Part shown: piece after piece, positions 12,631-25,976 of the stretch
Numbering within the stretch: position 1 is the first letter of the stretch
How the letters are laid out: every line of letters starts with the position of its first letter
Origin: Molanna angustata
Taxonomy: Eukaryota > Arthropoda > Insecta > Trichoptera > Molannidae
Assembly: GCA_963576475.1 (NCBI GenBank)
Contig: OY754984.1
Span: 15,083,722-15,147,721 of the forward strand
DNA: 64,000 nucleotides
Direction of reading: 5' to 3'
Translations under genes and position numbers: made by a program
Notes under the pieces: generated by a model
Told to the model about the DNA's origin: nothing
The model's input: the letters and a program-made list of their open reading frames with translations, nothing else
Databases searched by the model: none

Positions 12631-13020
12631 TGACTCTGAGTCTTCAGAGTTTTTTAGATTATTGCAACAATATGACGGAGTATTCAAAGTTTTTTAGATT
12701 ATTGAAACAATATGACGGAGTATTCAAAGTTTTTTAGATTATTGCAACAATATGACGGAGTATTCAAAGTTTTTTAGATTATTGCAACAATATGACGGAG
12801 TATTCAAAGTTTTTTAGATTATTGCAACAATATGACGGAGTATTCAAAGTTTTTTAGATTATTGCAACAATATGACGGAGTATTCAAAGTTTTTTAGATT
12901 ATTGCAACAATATGACGGAGTATTCAAAGTTTTTTAGATTATTGCAACAATATGACGGAGTATTCAAAGTTTTTTAGATTATTGCAACAATATGACAGAG
13001 TCTTTAATGTTTTTTTGTAA
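12631..13020 (+). repeat. 40-bp tandem satellite, ~9-10 copies
   Basis: A unit containing TATGACGGAGTATTCAAAG and TTTTTTAGATTATTG recurs every 40 bp. The copy at the left edge is diverged and the copies after 12,990 are decayed. One internal copy has GAAACAA in place of GCAACAA. Confidence 0.95.
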
Positions 13021-13959
13021 ATCGCAAAAATATGACGGAGTAGGTATTCAAATTTTTCCGTTTTTTGTGTCTTGAAACTATTTTTTTTTGTTTTTTGATC
13101 TTTTATATAATTTGTTATTTGTACTAGGTATATAGTTTGATTTCCATAAAACAATAAAAAAATATCATTTTCATTTTATTTTATCCTTATTTCTTTTGCT
13201 TTATTGTTTTCTATGTATAATTTTTACTTTTTCTTTTTATATTTTTCACACCGAAAAATGTTCTTGTTTATTTAAGATGATGTTTTTATAGGTATGCGGA
13301 TGTAAATTAGCTTATTAAATAAAGTACGACACATGCGTATATCCTCACTCACCAGCCTCGATTCTCCCAAAAAAGAACATTCACACTGAGTGGTGGATCT
13401 AATTCCTGAACTTTGTGAGATGTTATTTTGCCTATTATTGAGAATTGAAATATTGATTATAGAAAAGAGTGGAAGTAGGTACTATCCGAAACCGGTGTCA
13501 CACAGCAAAAGTGACATTTGTATTATGTAGGTACTTGTGTAACTTTTATACGTTGGTGATCATAAGAAGTATAAACTATGAAATTAGATGCAAAACATTA
13601 TACGGGACAATTTTTTATTAAAGTTGTTTAGTACATAAATAGTAAATAGAAAAATTACATGAAAATAATTTAACAACCGTAACGACATAACAACGTAGGT
13701 ATGTACAATAATGTTATAATGATTCAATTAAAAAAAAGAGAGAACAAGTCTATTTTTTACAATCTTTGTCATTTATCAGAAAATCACTATGTATTATTAT
13801 ATTTAATGATAACTATCATCATTATATAGCTGTATTAGATTCATTCACATTTCAATTAAAAAATACAGTTCCTTGTATCCCGCACAATCGGAGAGTTTTT
13901 TTGCCAAATGCCAATATTATTTCGACTAACCAGCGATTGAAAATATGAAATTTAACATA
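13021..13959. other. AT-rich intergenic DNA with a foldback-family fragment
   Basis: About 13,390-13,510 resembles the right arm of the foldback element at 16,894-17,439 (AAAAGAGTGGAA...CCGGTG). The rest shows no gene. A short open frame at 13,766-13,948 has no recognised motif. Confidence 0.45.
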
Positions 13960-14085
13960 TTTTCTATCGCTGGGTTTCCCGAGGTTTCCCACAGGAGACG
14001 ACCCAGAGTCGCAGATCATGGCAACTGATGACTAGGAGGCCCGACCCCGGATGTACTGGGATAGAAGGGTAGGAAATAATGATTT
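13960..14085 (+). repeat. Dispersed repeat G (LINE 3'-end-like)
   Basis: The minus strand of 54,395-54,520 matches this stretch, with common boxes GGAGACGACCCAGAGTCGCA and CTAGGAGGCCCGACCCCGG. The partner is followed by an ATC/ATG trinucleotide tract, as in LINE 3' ends. Confidence 0.65.
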
Positions 14086-14231
14086 ATGTTTACATTGGTC
14101 TTATACACTTTATTTTGTGTAGTTTTTTGTAATACTATTCATATCTGCTCGCTATAATTGTGTTATATCGAACGATATTCCCATAATTCAAGTACTTATA
14201 CATGCACATATGGGTAGGTATGTACCTACTG

Positions 14232-14850
14232 TGGTACATTTATTTATTTTTATTTAAAGGACCACTTATAACTAACAAGTTATTATACATCGTTGTTCCA
14301 TCAAATAAGAGCAAGCTATTACAAAACTGGTAAGCAAGCTATTACAAGTGGCCACATCCTGCATTAAAAATTGGCGTACAAATTTATAAGAAAATGAAAA
14401 TCTAAAAAATAATCTATATAAAAATTAAAATATACAACAGAAACTAAGATCACAACAAAGAAAAATAGTGGAAGATATTAACAAAATAAAACAAAAAGGA
14501 AAGCATTAGGTACTATAAAAGATGCAACTAAGAACAAACAGATAAAAAAGAGAAACATTATAGCTAGAGAAAAAAAAACAATTAATTTATAAGTGTGGAA
14601 AGTTTTCTTCTGAATGTCACCAGACTGTCACCAAAAATATCTTAGTCGTTATTGATAAGTATTATAAAATCTACATATCCACGAAGAAATTTCTTTTGAA
14701 CGGATTCGATTATATTTATATGGGCAGCATAATATGGACTCCAAACAACTGAACAGTACTCAAGGATGCTACGTACGAGAGAAAAATAAAGAATTTTGAA
14801 GCTCTCAGGTTTTTTTGAACTCTTTAGTAATTCTGGTGATAAAACCAAGC
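14232..14850 (-). mobile_element. Jockey/CR1-like LINE ORF2 C-terminus and 3' UTR (family E)
   Basis: The minus strand 14,848-14,642 encodes a segment with ILYFSLVRSILEYCSVVWSP and a following IIESVQKKFLRG, typical of the Jockey/CR1 group past the palm domain. The 3' end at 14,232-14,350 shares a CCACTTATAACTAACAAG-type block with the plus-strand LINE 3' end at 24,500-24,640, and ends in an (AAATA)n-like tail. Frameshifts are present between the coding piece and the tail. Confidence 0.72.
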
Positions 14851-15094
14851 ATTTTGAAAGTTTTGGTTACAGTTTATTAATATTTTGAGATTCAATATTC
14901 GTTACACTTTATCTTACCTATCTCCCTTCATACCTTTAACATTTGCCTACAAAAGTCAGTTAGCATTAAGACCACACCATGTGACCTTTATGTTCGGACT
15001 CTCATCAAACAAATCATTCAAATATATGTCATCGCCATTCAAGTTCAATTTTAGTGTTGTGATATTATGTGAGGTGAATATCAAGAGGCATATT

Positions 15095-15680
15095 TATTTT
15101 TATTTATTTATTTAAAATCCACAATAACCATACAAGAAAAAATTACAATAATACAACAGTGAAACATAGCACAACAAAAATTATGAAATAACAATTTAGT
15201 ATAACATGTTGGCACTGACAAAATGAATACAATGTATCAGTACCAACATCCAGTGGATAAGAACTATTCCACTAAGCAGTGCTTGTGTCGGAATAGCTTT
15301 ACATACATTTTAACTGACACAGTCTTTACTTATGTAACCCATTTATGTCTAACACATAATTATAAATAACAAAAAAAAATCATACATACAAATTATAATA
15401 TAAGCTAATAACATCACGGTTTTATAATCATTTCATAATTTTAAAAAATATATCTTCAATGTTCATTCTACCTTTGTTGAGAATCCAAGAAGATAGTTTA
15501 TTTTTCATAGCACTTAGTGATTTTATATTATATATCTCAGAACCAATTGATTCTTTTGTAAATATGTTTAAAATACGAGGTAAAATAAAATCAAAATGTT
15601 TTTGAGCAAACGTGGTATGAGCTCTGGGGATGGGTATGAGCTCTGTGTCTAATATTGTAGGAATTTTCAACTCGAGTATA
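15095..15680 (-). mobile_element. LINE ORF2 C-terminal tail, minus strand
   Basis: The minus strand 15,670-15,428 gives an open stretch with FILPRILNIF and a downstream MKNKLSSWIL, which resembles the last part of CR1/Jockey proteins. The 3' side ends at a (TTTA)n run at 15,095-15,112 (AAATA tail on the minus strand). Upstream and downstream frames are broken. Confidence 0.55.
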
Positions 15681-16117
15681 TTGTGTTATATTGAACTTAT
15701 GTGAGTAAATGATTAATTTCTTGAGGTATAGCTGACGAATATCTAAAACTTCAAATTCAGAAAATAATGAATTAGACGGATATCTAAAAGGTTTTTTATA
15801 TTATGTGATAATATTATTAATTTCTGAACCACACCACGGGAAAGAGACACAGAGGCAAATTATCCTCTCTTCTTCATCTTCCTGTCACTGGGTAAAACCA
15901 GTGACAAACAAAGTACCTATCTAATACCTGTTTTCTCCAATTTATTATCCACAACTCAAAACTTATAAGACTTAAAAAATACACGTTTTTTTAATGATAG
16001 GTATTTTATGAATCTAAATACTGGTCTAATACGATTCAACGCGATGTTTTTGCTATATTTTTTTTTTTGCAAAATCAAATAAACCACATTATTTTACGTA
16101 ACGCTCGATTCTTTGTC
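15681..16117. other. Intergenic DNA
   Basis: No gene or recognisable repeat found. A short inverted word pair near 15,885-15,910 (CACTGGGTAAAACCAGTG) is a small hairpin. Confidence 0.4.
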
Positions 16118-16400
16118 TTTTACCTACTCTGCTTAATTATAATAATAAGGTATAAATGTATACATATAATTGATGATGGGGTTCGTGTTGCGGGGGTAGT
16201 TTGGGGGGATTGTGGGAGGAGGTTGAGGTTTTGTAAGCAGTATTCTCGGGACCTTACCCTTTTCTTACATTTTTCTTGAGTGACTCCCGTAATACGACCT
16301 TAAGCGTGACTATGTTTTATACCTATATTGTGTTAATTGTGTATCACTTGTATTTGTCCAGTCATTACTTTAAATAAAGTGAAATATATGTGATAGTAAA
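16118..16400 (+). repeat. Dispersed repeat H, partner at 52,700-52,865
   Basis: Both copies share CCTACTCTGCTTAATT, a TATAATTGATG box, CTGTATTTGTCCAGTCATT (or the T/A variant) and end near AATAAAGT. The copy here is interrupted by a G-rich segment at about 16,178-16,290 that the other lacks. Confidence 0.7.
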
Positions 16401-16893
16401 TAAATATGTAGCTAATAATTATATAACAATATTTTGTCCTTTATGATAGCTACACACGGCCTCCCCCTACACAAGCTTTGTCAGCTTTAAGAGGAAGGCG
16501 ATGTTGTATAAGATTATGTTTTGTATATATTATATTGTTTTTTTTGTATTAAGTATAATAAATTAAAAAAAATACATCAACTAAAAACAATGATTGTTAT
16601 CACTGAGGACGTATATTCTCATACAATTTATTTATTTATTTTTATTTTTTATTTATTTGAAAAAATCTTACAAGTTATTGAGTACAATTAATATGAAATA
16701 ATGTAGGTATTCAACCTCACTATAATAAACCTGTATCTAGGTTAAATAAATTCACATTTTTGACAGATATAAATGACACAAAAATAATATTATACAAAAC
16801 AAGTTTAAAAATAGTTTATAAGTTTGCATTTGATTCACTTAAATTATCCACCCTGACCCTTAATATTAAAACTGATTATATTTGATGCTGCGC
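16401..16893. other. AT-rich DNA with LINE-like 3' ends
   Basis: A segment at 16,440-16,570 (CACACGGCCTCCCC followed by AT-rich DNA and AATAAATT) resembles a LINE 3' UTR. A (TTTA)n run lies at 16,628-16,660. No coding capacity is recognised. Confidence 0.35.
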
Positions 16894-17439
16894 GGCACCG
16901 CCCTAGAATACTACTTCCACTGTTTTTGTATCGTCATCTTTTTCGGGTGTACCGTAAAACTCGGCTGATTAAAAATACATCAGGCAAACTGACATCTCAA
17001 ATAGTTCAGCAATGAGGCTCACCACCCATTCTGAATGTAGTGCCTTTTTATGTGTGACGAGGCTGATGTGTGGGGATGCAAGCATGTGTCGTGCTTCCTT
17101 TTAGTATATTATGCGCGCCTTTCCACATTGTGGGATTATACCGCGACGGTATGAACTTATGTATGAATACTTATTTAAAATAAGCCAGAAAGGTAAATCC
17201 TAAAATATTTACTACCATCATGCCATATACCACAATCTGGAGCGACAGGTGTGCGGGTATGCATTGCATTTTAAAAGGACGCGCAACTCATGCGTGTATA
17301 CCTGAACACCAGTTTCGTCTCACCTAAAAAGGCACTAAGACACTCATTGCTTGACTATGTGAGATGTGAGAGTCTCTTATGGGACACCCGAAAACGATGA
17401 TAACAGAAAAGAGTGGAAATACTATTCTAAACCGGTGCC
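16894..17439. mobile_element. Foldback element with ~230-270-bp inverted arms
   Basis: The left end GGCACCG (16,894) is mirrored by CGGTGCC (ending 17,439). The reverse complement of the right half follows the left half over most of its length: TTTTCGGGTGT, CAGCAATGAG or AAGCAATGAG, TAGTGCCTTTTTA, and TGTGGGATTATACC against TGTGGTATATGGC. Related single arms lie at about 13,390-13,510 and 31,380-31,500. No protein is encoded, so this is a non-autonomous element. Confidence 0.75.
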
Positions 17440-17489
17440 TTACAATATGAATTTATATAATCTGAGATTTTTTTCGTTTTTTTATTAAA

Positions 17490-17643
17490 AAATGAATATG
17501 TCCTTGTTAAGCAAGTACATATACATCTTCCTACATTTCCTAAATTAAGCAAATAAATGCTTGTGCTATAGGTGAACGAAATCGGTCGAGGCAGGATTCG
17601 AACTCGCAACCACTGAATTACAAGCCCATCGCGCTAACCGCTA
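17490..17643 (-). mobile_element. tRNA-derived SINE 2, minus strand
   Basis: The minus strand starts TAGCGGTTAGCGCGATGGGC, then a B-box-like GAGTTCGAATCC and CCGATTTCGTTCACC, as in the plus-strand copy at 4,873-5,035. It lies 70 bp from the start of the 33-bp satellite. Confidence 0.7.
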
Positions 17644-17712
17644 TTAATAAATCAGTTCGATATTTCTATAGAATGAATAATACCTTATGTTTATATTTTG
17701 ATTCAACCTTTT

Positions 17713-20700
17713 AATCAGAAACACACACAGATACGTTAATAATATAATCAGAAACACACACAGATACGTTAATAATATAATCAGAAACACACACAGATAC
17801 GTTAATAATATAATCAGAAACACACACAGATACGTTAATAATATAATCAGAAACACACACAGATACGTTAATAATATAATCAGAAACACACACAGATACG
17901 TTAATAATATAATCAGAAACACACACAGATACGTTAATAATATAATCAGAAACACACACAGATACGTTAATAATATAATCAGAAACACACACAGATACGT
18001 TAATAATATAATCAGAAACACACACAGATACGTTAATAATATAATCAGAAACACACACAGATACGTTAATAATATAATCAGAAACACACACAGATACGTT
18101 AATAATATAATCAGAAACACACACAGATACGTTAATAATATAATCAGAAACACACACAGATACGTTAATAATATAATCAGAAACACACACAGATACGTTA
18201 ATAATATAATCAGAAACACACACAGATACGTTAATAATATAATCAGAAACACACACAGATACGTTAATAATATAATCAGAAACACACACAGATACGTTAA
18301 TAATATAATCAGAAACACACACAGATACGTTAATAATATAATCAGAAACACACACAGATACGTTAATAATATAATCAGAAACACACACAGATACGTTAAT
18401 AATATAATCAGAAACACACACAGATACGTTAATAATATAATCAGAAACACACACAGATACGTTAATAATATAATCAGAAACACACACAGATACGTTAATA
18501 ATATAATCAGAAACACACACAGATACGTTAATAATATAATCAGAAACACACACAGATACGTTAATAATATAATCAGAAACACACACAGATACGTTAATAA
18601 TATAATCAGAAACACACACAGATACGTTAATAATATAATCAGAAACACACACAGATACGTTAATAATATAATCAGAAACACACACAGATACGTTAATAAT
18701 ATAATCAGAAACACACACAGATACGTTAATAATATAATCAGAAACACACACAGATACGTTAATAATATAATCAGAAACACACACAGATACGTTAATAATA
18801 TAATCAGAAACACACACAGATACGTTAATAATATAATCAGAAACACACACAGATACGTTAATAATATAATCAGAAACACACACAGATACGTTAATAATAT
18901 AATCAGAAACACACACAGATACGTTAATAATATAATCAGAAACACACACAGATACGTTAATAATATAATCAGAAACACACACAGATACGTTAATAATATA
19001 ATCAGAAACACACACAGATACGTTAATAATATAATCAGAAACACACACAGATACGTTAATAATATAATCAGAAACACACACAGATACGTTAATAATATAA
19101 TCAGAAACACACACAGATACGTTAATAATATAATCAGAAACACACACAGATACGTTAATAATATAATCAGAAACACACACAGATACGTTAATAATATAAT
19201 CAGAAACACACACAGATACGTTAATAATATAATCAGAAACACACACAGATACGTTAATAATATAATCAGAAACACACACAGATACGTTAATAATATAATC
19301 AGAAACACACACAGATACGTTAATAATATAATCAGAAACACACACAGATACGTTAATAATATAATCAGAAACACACACAGATACGTTAATAATATAATCA
19401 GAAACACACACAGATACGTTAATAATATAATCAGAAACACACACAGATACGTTAATAATATAATCAGAAACACACACAGATACGTTAATAATATAATCAG
19501 AAACACACACAGATACGTTAATAATATAATCAGAAACACACACAGATACGTTAATAATATAATCAGAAACACACACAGATACGTTAATAATATAATCAGA
19601 AACACACACAGATACGTTAATAATATAATCAGAAACACACACAGATACGTTAATAATATAATCAGAAACACACACAGATACGTTAATAATATAATCAGAA
19701 ACACACACAGATACGTTAATAATATAATCAGAAACACACACAGATACGTTAATAATATAATCAGAAACACACACAGATACGTTAATAATATAATCAGAAA
19801 CACACACAGATACGTTAATAATATAATCAGAAACACACACAGATACGTTAATAATATAATCAGAAACACACACAGATACGTTAATAATATAATCAGAAAC
19901 ACACACAGATACGTTAATAATATAATCAGAAACACACACAGATACGTTAATAATATAATCAGAAACACACACAGATACGTTAATAATATAATCAGAAACA
20001 CACACAGATACGTTAATAATATAATCAGAAACACACACAGATACGTTAATAATATAATCAGAAACACACACAGATACGTTAATAATATAATCAGAAACAC
20101 ACACAGATACGTTAATAATATAATCAGAAACACACACAGATACGTTAATAATATAATCAGAAACACACACAGATACGTTAATAATATAATCAGAAACACA
20201 CACAGATACGTTAATAATATAATCAGAAACACACACAGATACGTTAATAATATAATCAGAAACACACACAGATACGTTAATAATATAATCAGAAACACAC
20301 ACAGATACGTTAATAATATAATCAGAAACACACACAGATACGTTAATAATATAATCAGAAACACACACAGATACGTTAATAATATAATCAGAAACACACA
20401 CAGATACGTTAATAATATAATCAGAAACACACACAGATACGTTAATAATATAATCAGAAACACACACAGATACGTTAATAATATAATCAGAAACACACAC
20501 AGATACGTTAATAATATAATCAGAAACACACACAGATACGTTAATAATATAATCAGAAACACACACAGATACGTTAATAATATAATCAGAAACACACACA
20601 GATACGTTAATAATATAATCAGAAACACACACAGATACGTTAATAATATAATCAGAAACACACACAGATACGTTAATAATATAATCAGAAACACACACAG

Positions 20701-23590
20701 ATACGTTAATAATATAATCAGAAACACACACAGATACGTTAATAATATAATCAGAAACACACACAGATACGTTAATAATATAATCAGAAACACACACAGA
20801 TACGTTAATAATATAATCAGAAACACACACAGATACGTTAATAATATAATCAGAAACACACACAGATACGTTAATAATATAATCAGAAACACACACAGAT
20901 ACGTTAATAATATAATCAGAAACACACACAGATACGTTAATAATATAATCAGAAACACACACAGATACGTTAATAATATAATCAGAAACACACACAGATA
21001 CGTTAATAATATAATCAGAAACACACACAGATACGTTAATAATATAATCAGAAACACACACAGATACGTTAATAATATAATCAGAAACACACACAGATAC
21101 GTTAATAATATAATCAGAAACACACACAGATACGTTAATAATATAATCAGAAACACACACAGATACGTTAATAATATAATCAGAAACACACACAGATACG
21201 TTAATAATATAATCAGAAACACACACAGATACGTTAATAATATAATCAGAAACACACACAGATACGTTAATAATATAATCAGAAACACACACAGATACGT
21301 TAATAATATAATCAGAAACACACACAGATACGTTAATAATATAATCAGAAACACACACAGATACGTTAATAATATAATCAGAAACACACACAGATACGTT
21401 AATAATATAATCAGAAACACACACAGATACGTTAATAATATAATCAGAAACACACACAGATACGTTAATAATATAATCAGAAACACACACAGATACGTTA
21501 ATAATATAATCAGAAACACACACAGATACGTTAATAATATAATCAGAAACACACACAGATACGTTAATAATATAATCAGAAACACACACAGATACGTTAA
21601 TAATATAATCAGAAACACACACAGATACGTTAATAATATAATCAGAAACACACACAGATACGTTAATAATATAATCAGAAACACACACAGATACGTTAAT
21701 AATATAATCAGAAACACACACAGATACGTTAATAATATAATCAGAAACACACACAGATACGTTAATAATATAATCAGAAACACACACAGATACGTTAATA
21801 ATATAATCAGAAACACACACAGATACGTTAATAATATAATCAGAAACACACACAGATACGTTAATAATATAATCAGAAACACACACAGATACGTTAATAA
21901 TATAATCAGAAACACACACAGATACGTTAATAATATAATCAGAAACACACACAGATACGTTAATAATATAATCAGAAACACACACAGATACGTTAATAAT
22001 ATAATCAGAAACACACACAGATACGTTAATAATATAATCAGAAACACACACAGATACGTTAATAATATAATCAGAAACACACACAGATACGTTAATAATA
22101 TAATCAGAAACACACACAGATACGTTAATAATATAATCAGAAACACACACAGATACGTTAATAATATAATCAGAAACACACACAGATACGTTAATAATAT
22201 AATCAGAAACACACACAGATACGTTAATAATATAATCAGAAACACACACAGATACGTTAATAATATAATCAGAAACACACACAGATACGTTAATAATATA
22301 ATCAGAAACACACACAGATACGTTAATAATATAATCAGAAACACACACAGATACGTTAATAATATAATCAGAAACACACACAGATACGTTAATAATATAA
22401 TCAGAAACACACACAGATACGTTAATAATATAATCAGAAACACACACAGATACGTTAATAATATAATCAGAAACACACACAGATACGTTAATAATATAAT
22501 CAGAAACACACACAGATACGTTAATAATATAATCAGAAACACACACAGATACGTTAATAATATAATCAGAAACACACACAGATACGTTAATAATATAATC
22601 AGAAACACACACAGATACGTTAATAATATAATCAGAAACACACACAGATACGTTAATAATATAATCAGAAACACACACAGATACGTTAATAATATAATCA
22701 GAAACACACACAGATACGTTAATAATATAATCAGAAACACACACAGATACGTTAATAATATAATCAGAAACACACACAGATACGTTAATAATATAATCAG
22801 AAACACACACAGATACGTTAATAATATAATCAGAAACACACACAGATACGTTAATAATATAATCAGAAACACACACAGATACGTTAATAATATAATCAGA
22901 AACACACACAGATACGTTAATAATATAATCAGAAACACACACAGATACGTTAATAATATAATCAGAAACACACACAGATACGTTAATAATATAATCAGAA
23001 ACACACACAGATACGTTAATAATATAATCAGAAACACACACAGATACGTTAATAATATAATCAGAAACACACACAGATACGTTAATAATATAATCAGAAA
23101 CACACACAGATACGTTAATAATATAATCAGAAACACACACAGATACGTTAATAATATAATCAGAAACACACACAGATACGTTAATAATATAATCAGAAAC
23201 ACACACAGATACGTTAATAATATAATCAGAAACACACACAGATACGTTAATAATATAATCAGAAACACACACAGATACGTTAATAATATAATCAGAAACA
23301 CACACAGATACGTTAATAATATAATCAGAAACACACACAGATACGTTAATAATATAATCAGAAACACACACAGATACGTTAATAATATAATCAGAAACAC
23401 ACACAGATACGTTAATAATATAATCAGAAACACACACAGATACGTTTATAATATAATCAGAAACACACACAGATACGTTAATAATATAATCAGAAACACA
23501 CACAGATACGTTAATAATATAATCAGAAACACACACAGATACGTTAATAATATAATCAGAAACACACACAGATACGTTAATAATATAATC
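17713..23590 (+). repeat. 33-bp satellite A, 178 uninterrupted copies
   Basis: The unit is AATCAGAAACACACACAG followed by ATACGTTAATAATAT. The distance from the first unit start (17,713) to the last partial unit (23,587) is 5,874 bp, exactly 178 x 33, so no indel has been fixed. By eye I found one substitution, A to T at 23,447. Because 33 is a multiple of 3 and the minus strand of the unit has no stop in two frames, open frames of more than 1,900 codons run through it. They have no ATG and I do not regard them as coding. Confidence 0.99.
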
Positions 23591-24300
23591 ATTGTATTTT
23601 TTGACTCACACTACCTATTTATTATTATTATAATATGTATAGGTGTGTATCAGAACGGTCCAACAAGTTGTTACTCATAAATTCCAATTCCAACTATCTC
23701 AATTAAGAACCCATAACCTCCTCAATATTCAAGACATGAAGATTGATTCGCAACGTTGCGATGTATGCAGTCCTAAAATGTATCGTATCAACAGTTGCCT
23801 GATTGCGTATTACGATTGTTATATTATGTGAATGTGAAAAGGGCTTGACGTTAGATATGTAATAAGAGCTTAAATATTACGTTTATTTTAGGCTTTTTTT
23901 ATAAAAATCCGAATATTTTGAATAACAAGCAAAATTGTACAAGAAAAAACAATCTTTAAATTGTTGTTTATAAATTTTAAACATGAAACATTTGTACATA
24001 GTCTCAGTCTTGTAGAGTATTTATTTTATTTATTTTTATTTTATTCAGTACCAACAATATTCTAAAGAAAATATACTAAACATAATTATGTATTTACTAG
24101 ACAGAGTCTGTTCCGAAGGGAAGTATTATTCTGACGATGTGTTTTATTTATTTGACAACGATACATAATTACATTATTGGTACATAATACAGCGTATCTA
24201 TAACAACAAAAAAATTCTGTCATTGGTCATTACTGAAGGACGAAGTGTCGGGTCTTGCCACCCATGACTCTTTCATCTGAAGTTGGGTGACTGGGATGTT
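23591..24300. other. AT-rich intergenic DNA
   Basis: No gene or repeat was recognised. The short open frame at 23,643-23,831 has no motif. Confidence 0.4.
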
Positions 24301-24660
24301 TGAGAATTTGTTATTCTGAAGCGATGGGGGGGGGGGGGTGGGAGGATTTTTCTGTAGGATGATTCTATGAAGTGGGTTTACCTATGGAGAGACTTGAGAT
24401 TTTTCCGGTGGAATTTAATGCTATGGGTGTGGGTAGAGGGTAAGGCAGTGGTATTTTCGGGAGGCAACGGTGGGGGCTCGGGTGGGGGGGGGGGGTTCTT
24501 TAGGACTTCTTTGTTATTTTTATATTTAATACAGTATGTGGCCACTTGTAATTGGCTGACCAGTTTTGTAGTAGCTTGCCCCTATTTTATCTTACTTGTT
24601 AGCTGTAAGTGGTCCTTTATAATAAATAAATAAATGAATGAATGAATAATAAATAAATAT
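24301..24660 (+). mobile_element. LINE 3' UTR with two long G runs
   Basis: A G13 run at 24,326-24,338 and a G12 run at 24,484-24,495 lie in a G-rich segment. The 3' part (GTGGCCACTTGTAATTGGC, TTGTTAGCTGTAAGTGG) matches the minus-strand LINE 3' end at 14,232-14,350, and ends in an (AATA/AATG)n tail. Confidence 0.6.
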
Positions 24661-25189
24661 TGTCTCATTTCTACAAATTGCTTTGGTAATCAATTAAAAC
24701 AATATAACTTATGTAGAGTATTTTTACTTTAAAATTTATAAACATAAATATCTATGTACATACTGTGAGATCTATAGAGAATTGTCGATCGATAATCTAA
24801 ACTTTGTTACTTCAAACATTATCTCCATTCCAATCAGTGTATCTTAATACCTACGCAACCACCGCACCGCTCTGAACAGAGATCCCCAAAAAGTCGATGA
24901 GATAGCTAGAACTTTATGCATAAAACAAAAATGTATATTTGTATTCTGTTAGCAAATAAATAATTAAAAATTAAATAAACTAAAACGTTGCCAAACATAA
25001 CTACACAGTACACGGCCAGCAACTGTTGTGAAGGATCTCTTTTGGCAAACCGAAGCCTTTCGAGTTAGCGAAGAAAAAAAAACATCATAACATTATAAAA
25101 ATGTTCGCATAATTTATTATATTTGAATACGACCGAAATTTATATTATTATTGATTTAATATTATTAATCTCCGCTTCTATGTAATAGA
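24661..25189. other. AT-rich intergenic DNA
   Basis: Nothing recognised beyond AT-rich composition. Confidence 0.4.
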
Positions 25190-25955
25190 GGAGAGTCATG
25201 ATTTTCCAGGACAAATGCTGGGGATAAGTCTCAGGGACAAGAAGAAAGACGGAACGATGAAATTAGACGCAGTAGGTACTAAGTTTCTAGACATTGTAGA
25301 CCATATTGTCAGTCTCAAGTGGCAGTGAGCAGGTCACGTGGCAAGACAGGAAGTCGACAGATGGGCACCACGAATTGTAAAATGGAAACCTTGGGATGAT
25401 AAAAGAGGAGTAAGTCGACCCCAGAAAAGATGGGCAGATGATATAGTTACAGTCGCGGGAATGGAGTGGTACAGTAACGTCAAATGTCGAGCGCGAACTA
25501 GTTGACACAATTAAGCGACGAAAGGTGTCATAATGGGTCACGTTCTGCGAGGCGAAAGGTACAGGATACTCCAACTAATTATGAAGGGCAAAATAGAGGG
25601 ACACCTCAGAATAGGAAGACGTCAGATGTCATGGTTCCGCAACATTCGTGAGTGGACCGGCATCAGAGATATCGGCGAATTGCATGTAGAAGCATATATG
25701 CGGAAGCGTGAAGAAGCATATATGCGGAAGCTAGTAGAAGCATATATACGGAAGCGTGTAGAAGCATATATGCGGAAGCGTGTAGAAGCATATATGCGGA
25801 AGCGTGAAGAAGCATATTTGCAGAAGCGTGTAAAAGCATATACGCGGAAGATTGAGGGCGCGCAAAATAGTGCCAATCTATTTTTTTTCCTGTTCATTAT
25901 TTACGTTTATTATTTAATGAAACTTTATTTAATAAAAGTTATAAGAATAATATAG
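25190..25955 (+). mobile_element. Two LINE ORF2 C-terminal fragments in succession
   Basis: At 25,190-25,480 the frame gives MLGISLRDKKK, then VSLKWQWAGHVAR and RPQKRWADDI, broken by a stop and a frameshift. At 25,533-25,690 a second piece reads GHVLRGERYRILQLIMKGKI, GRRQMSWFRNIREW and ends in a repeat-encoded tail to a stop at 25,953-25,955. Both are typical last segments of RTE-like LINE proteins. They sit end to end in the same direction, either as two separate insertions or one degraded element. Confidence 0.7.
25687..25854 (+). repeat. 24-bp minisatellite, 7 copies, in frame with a LINE tail
   Basis: The unit GAAGCATATATGCGGAAGCG plus four bases repeats every 24 bp, so the open frame that starts at 25,533 gains seven copies of an 8-residue motif of the type EAYMRKRV. 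The units differ at a few third and internal positions. Confidence 0.92.
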
Positions 25956-25976
25956 TGTTTTTTTTTCTTGGGTAAT

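Noticed and set aside
17644..23569. Minus-strand open frames of 1,929 and 1,952 codons with 11-residue repeats
   Set aside because: They are the 33-bp satellite read in frames without stops. The unit has no ATG on this strand, the frames begin at GTG, and codon content is fixed by the satellite. No sign of a gene.
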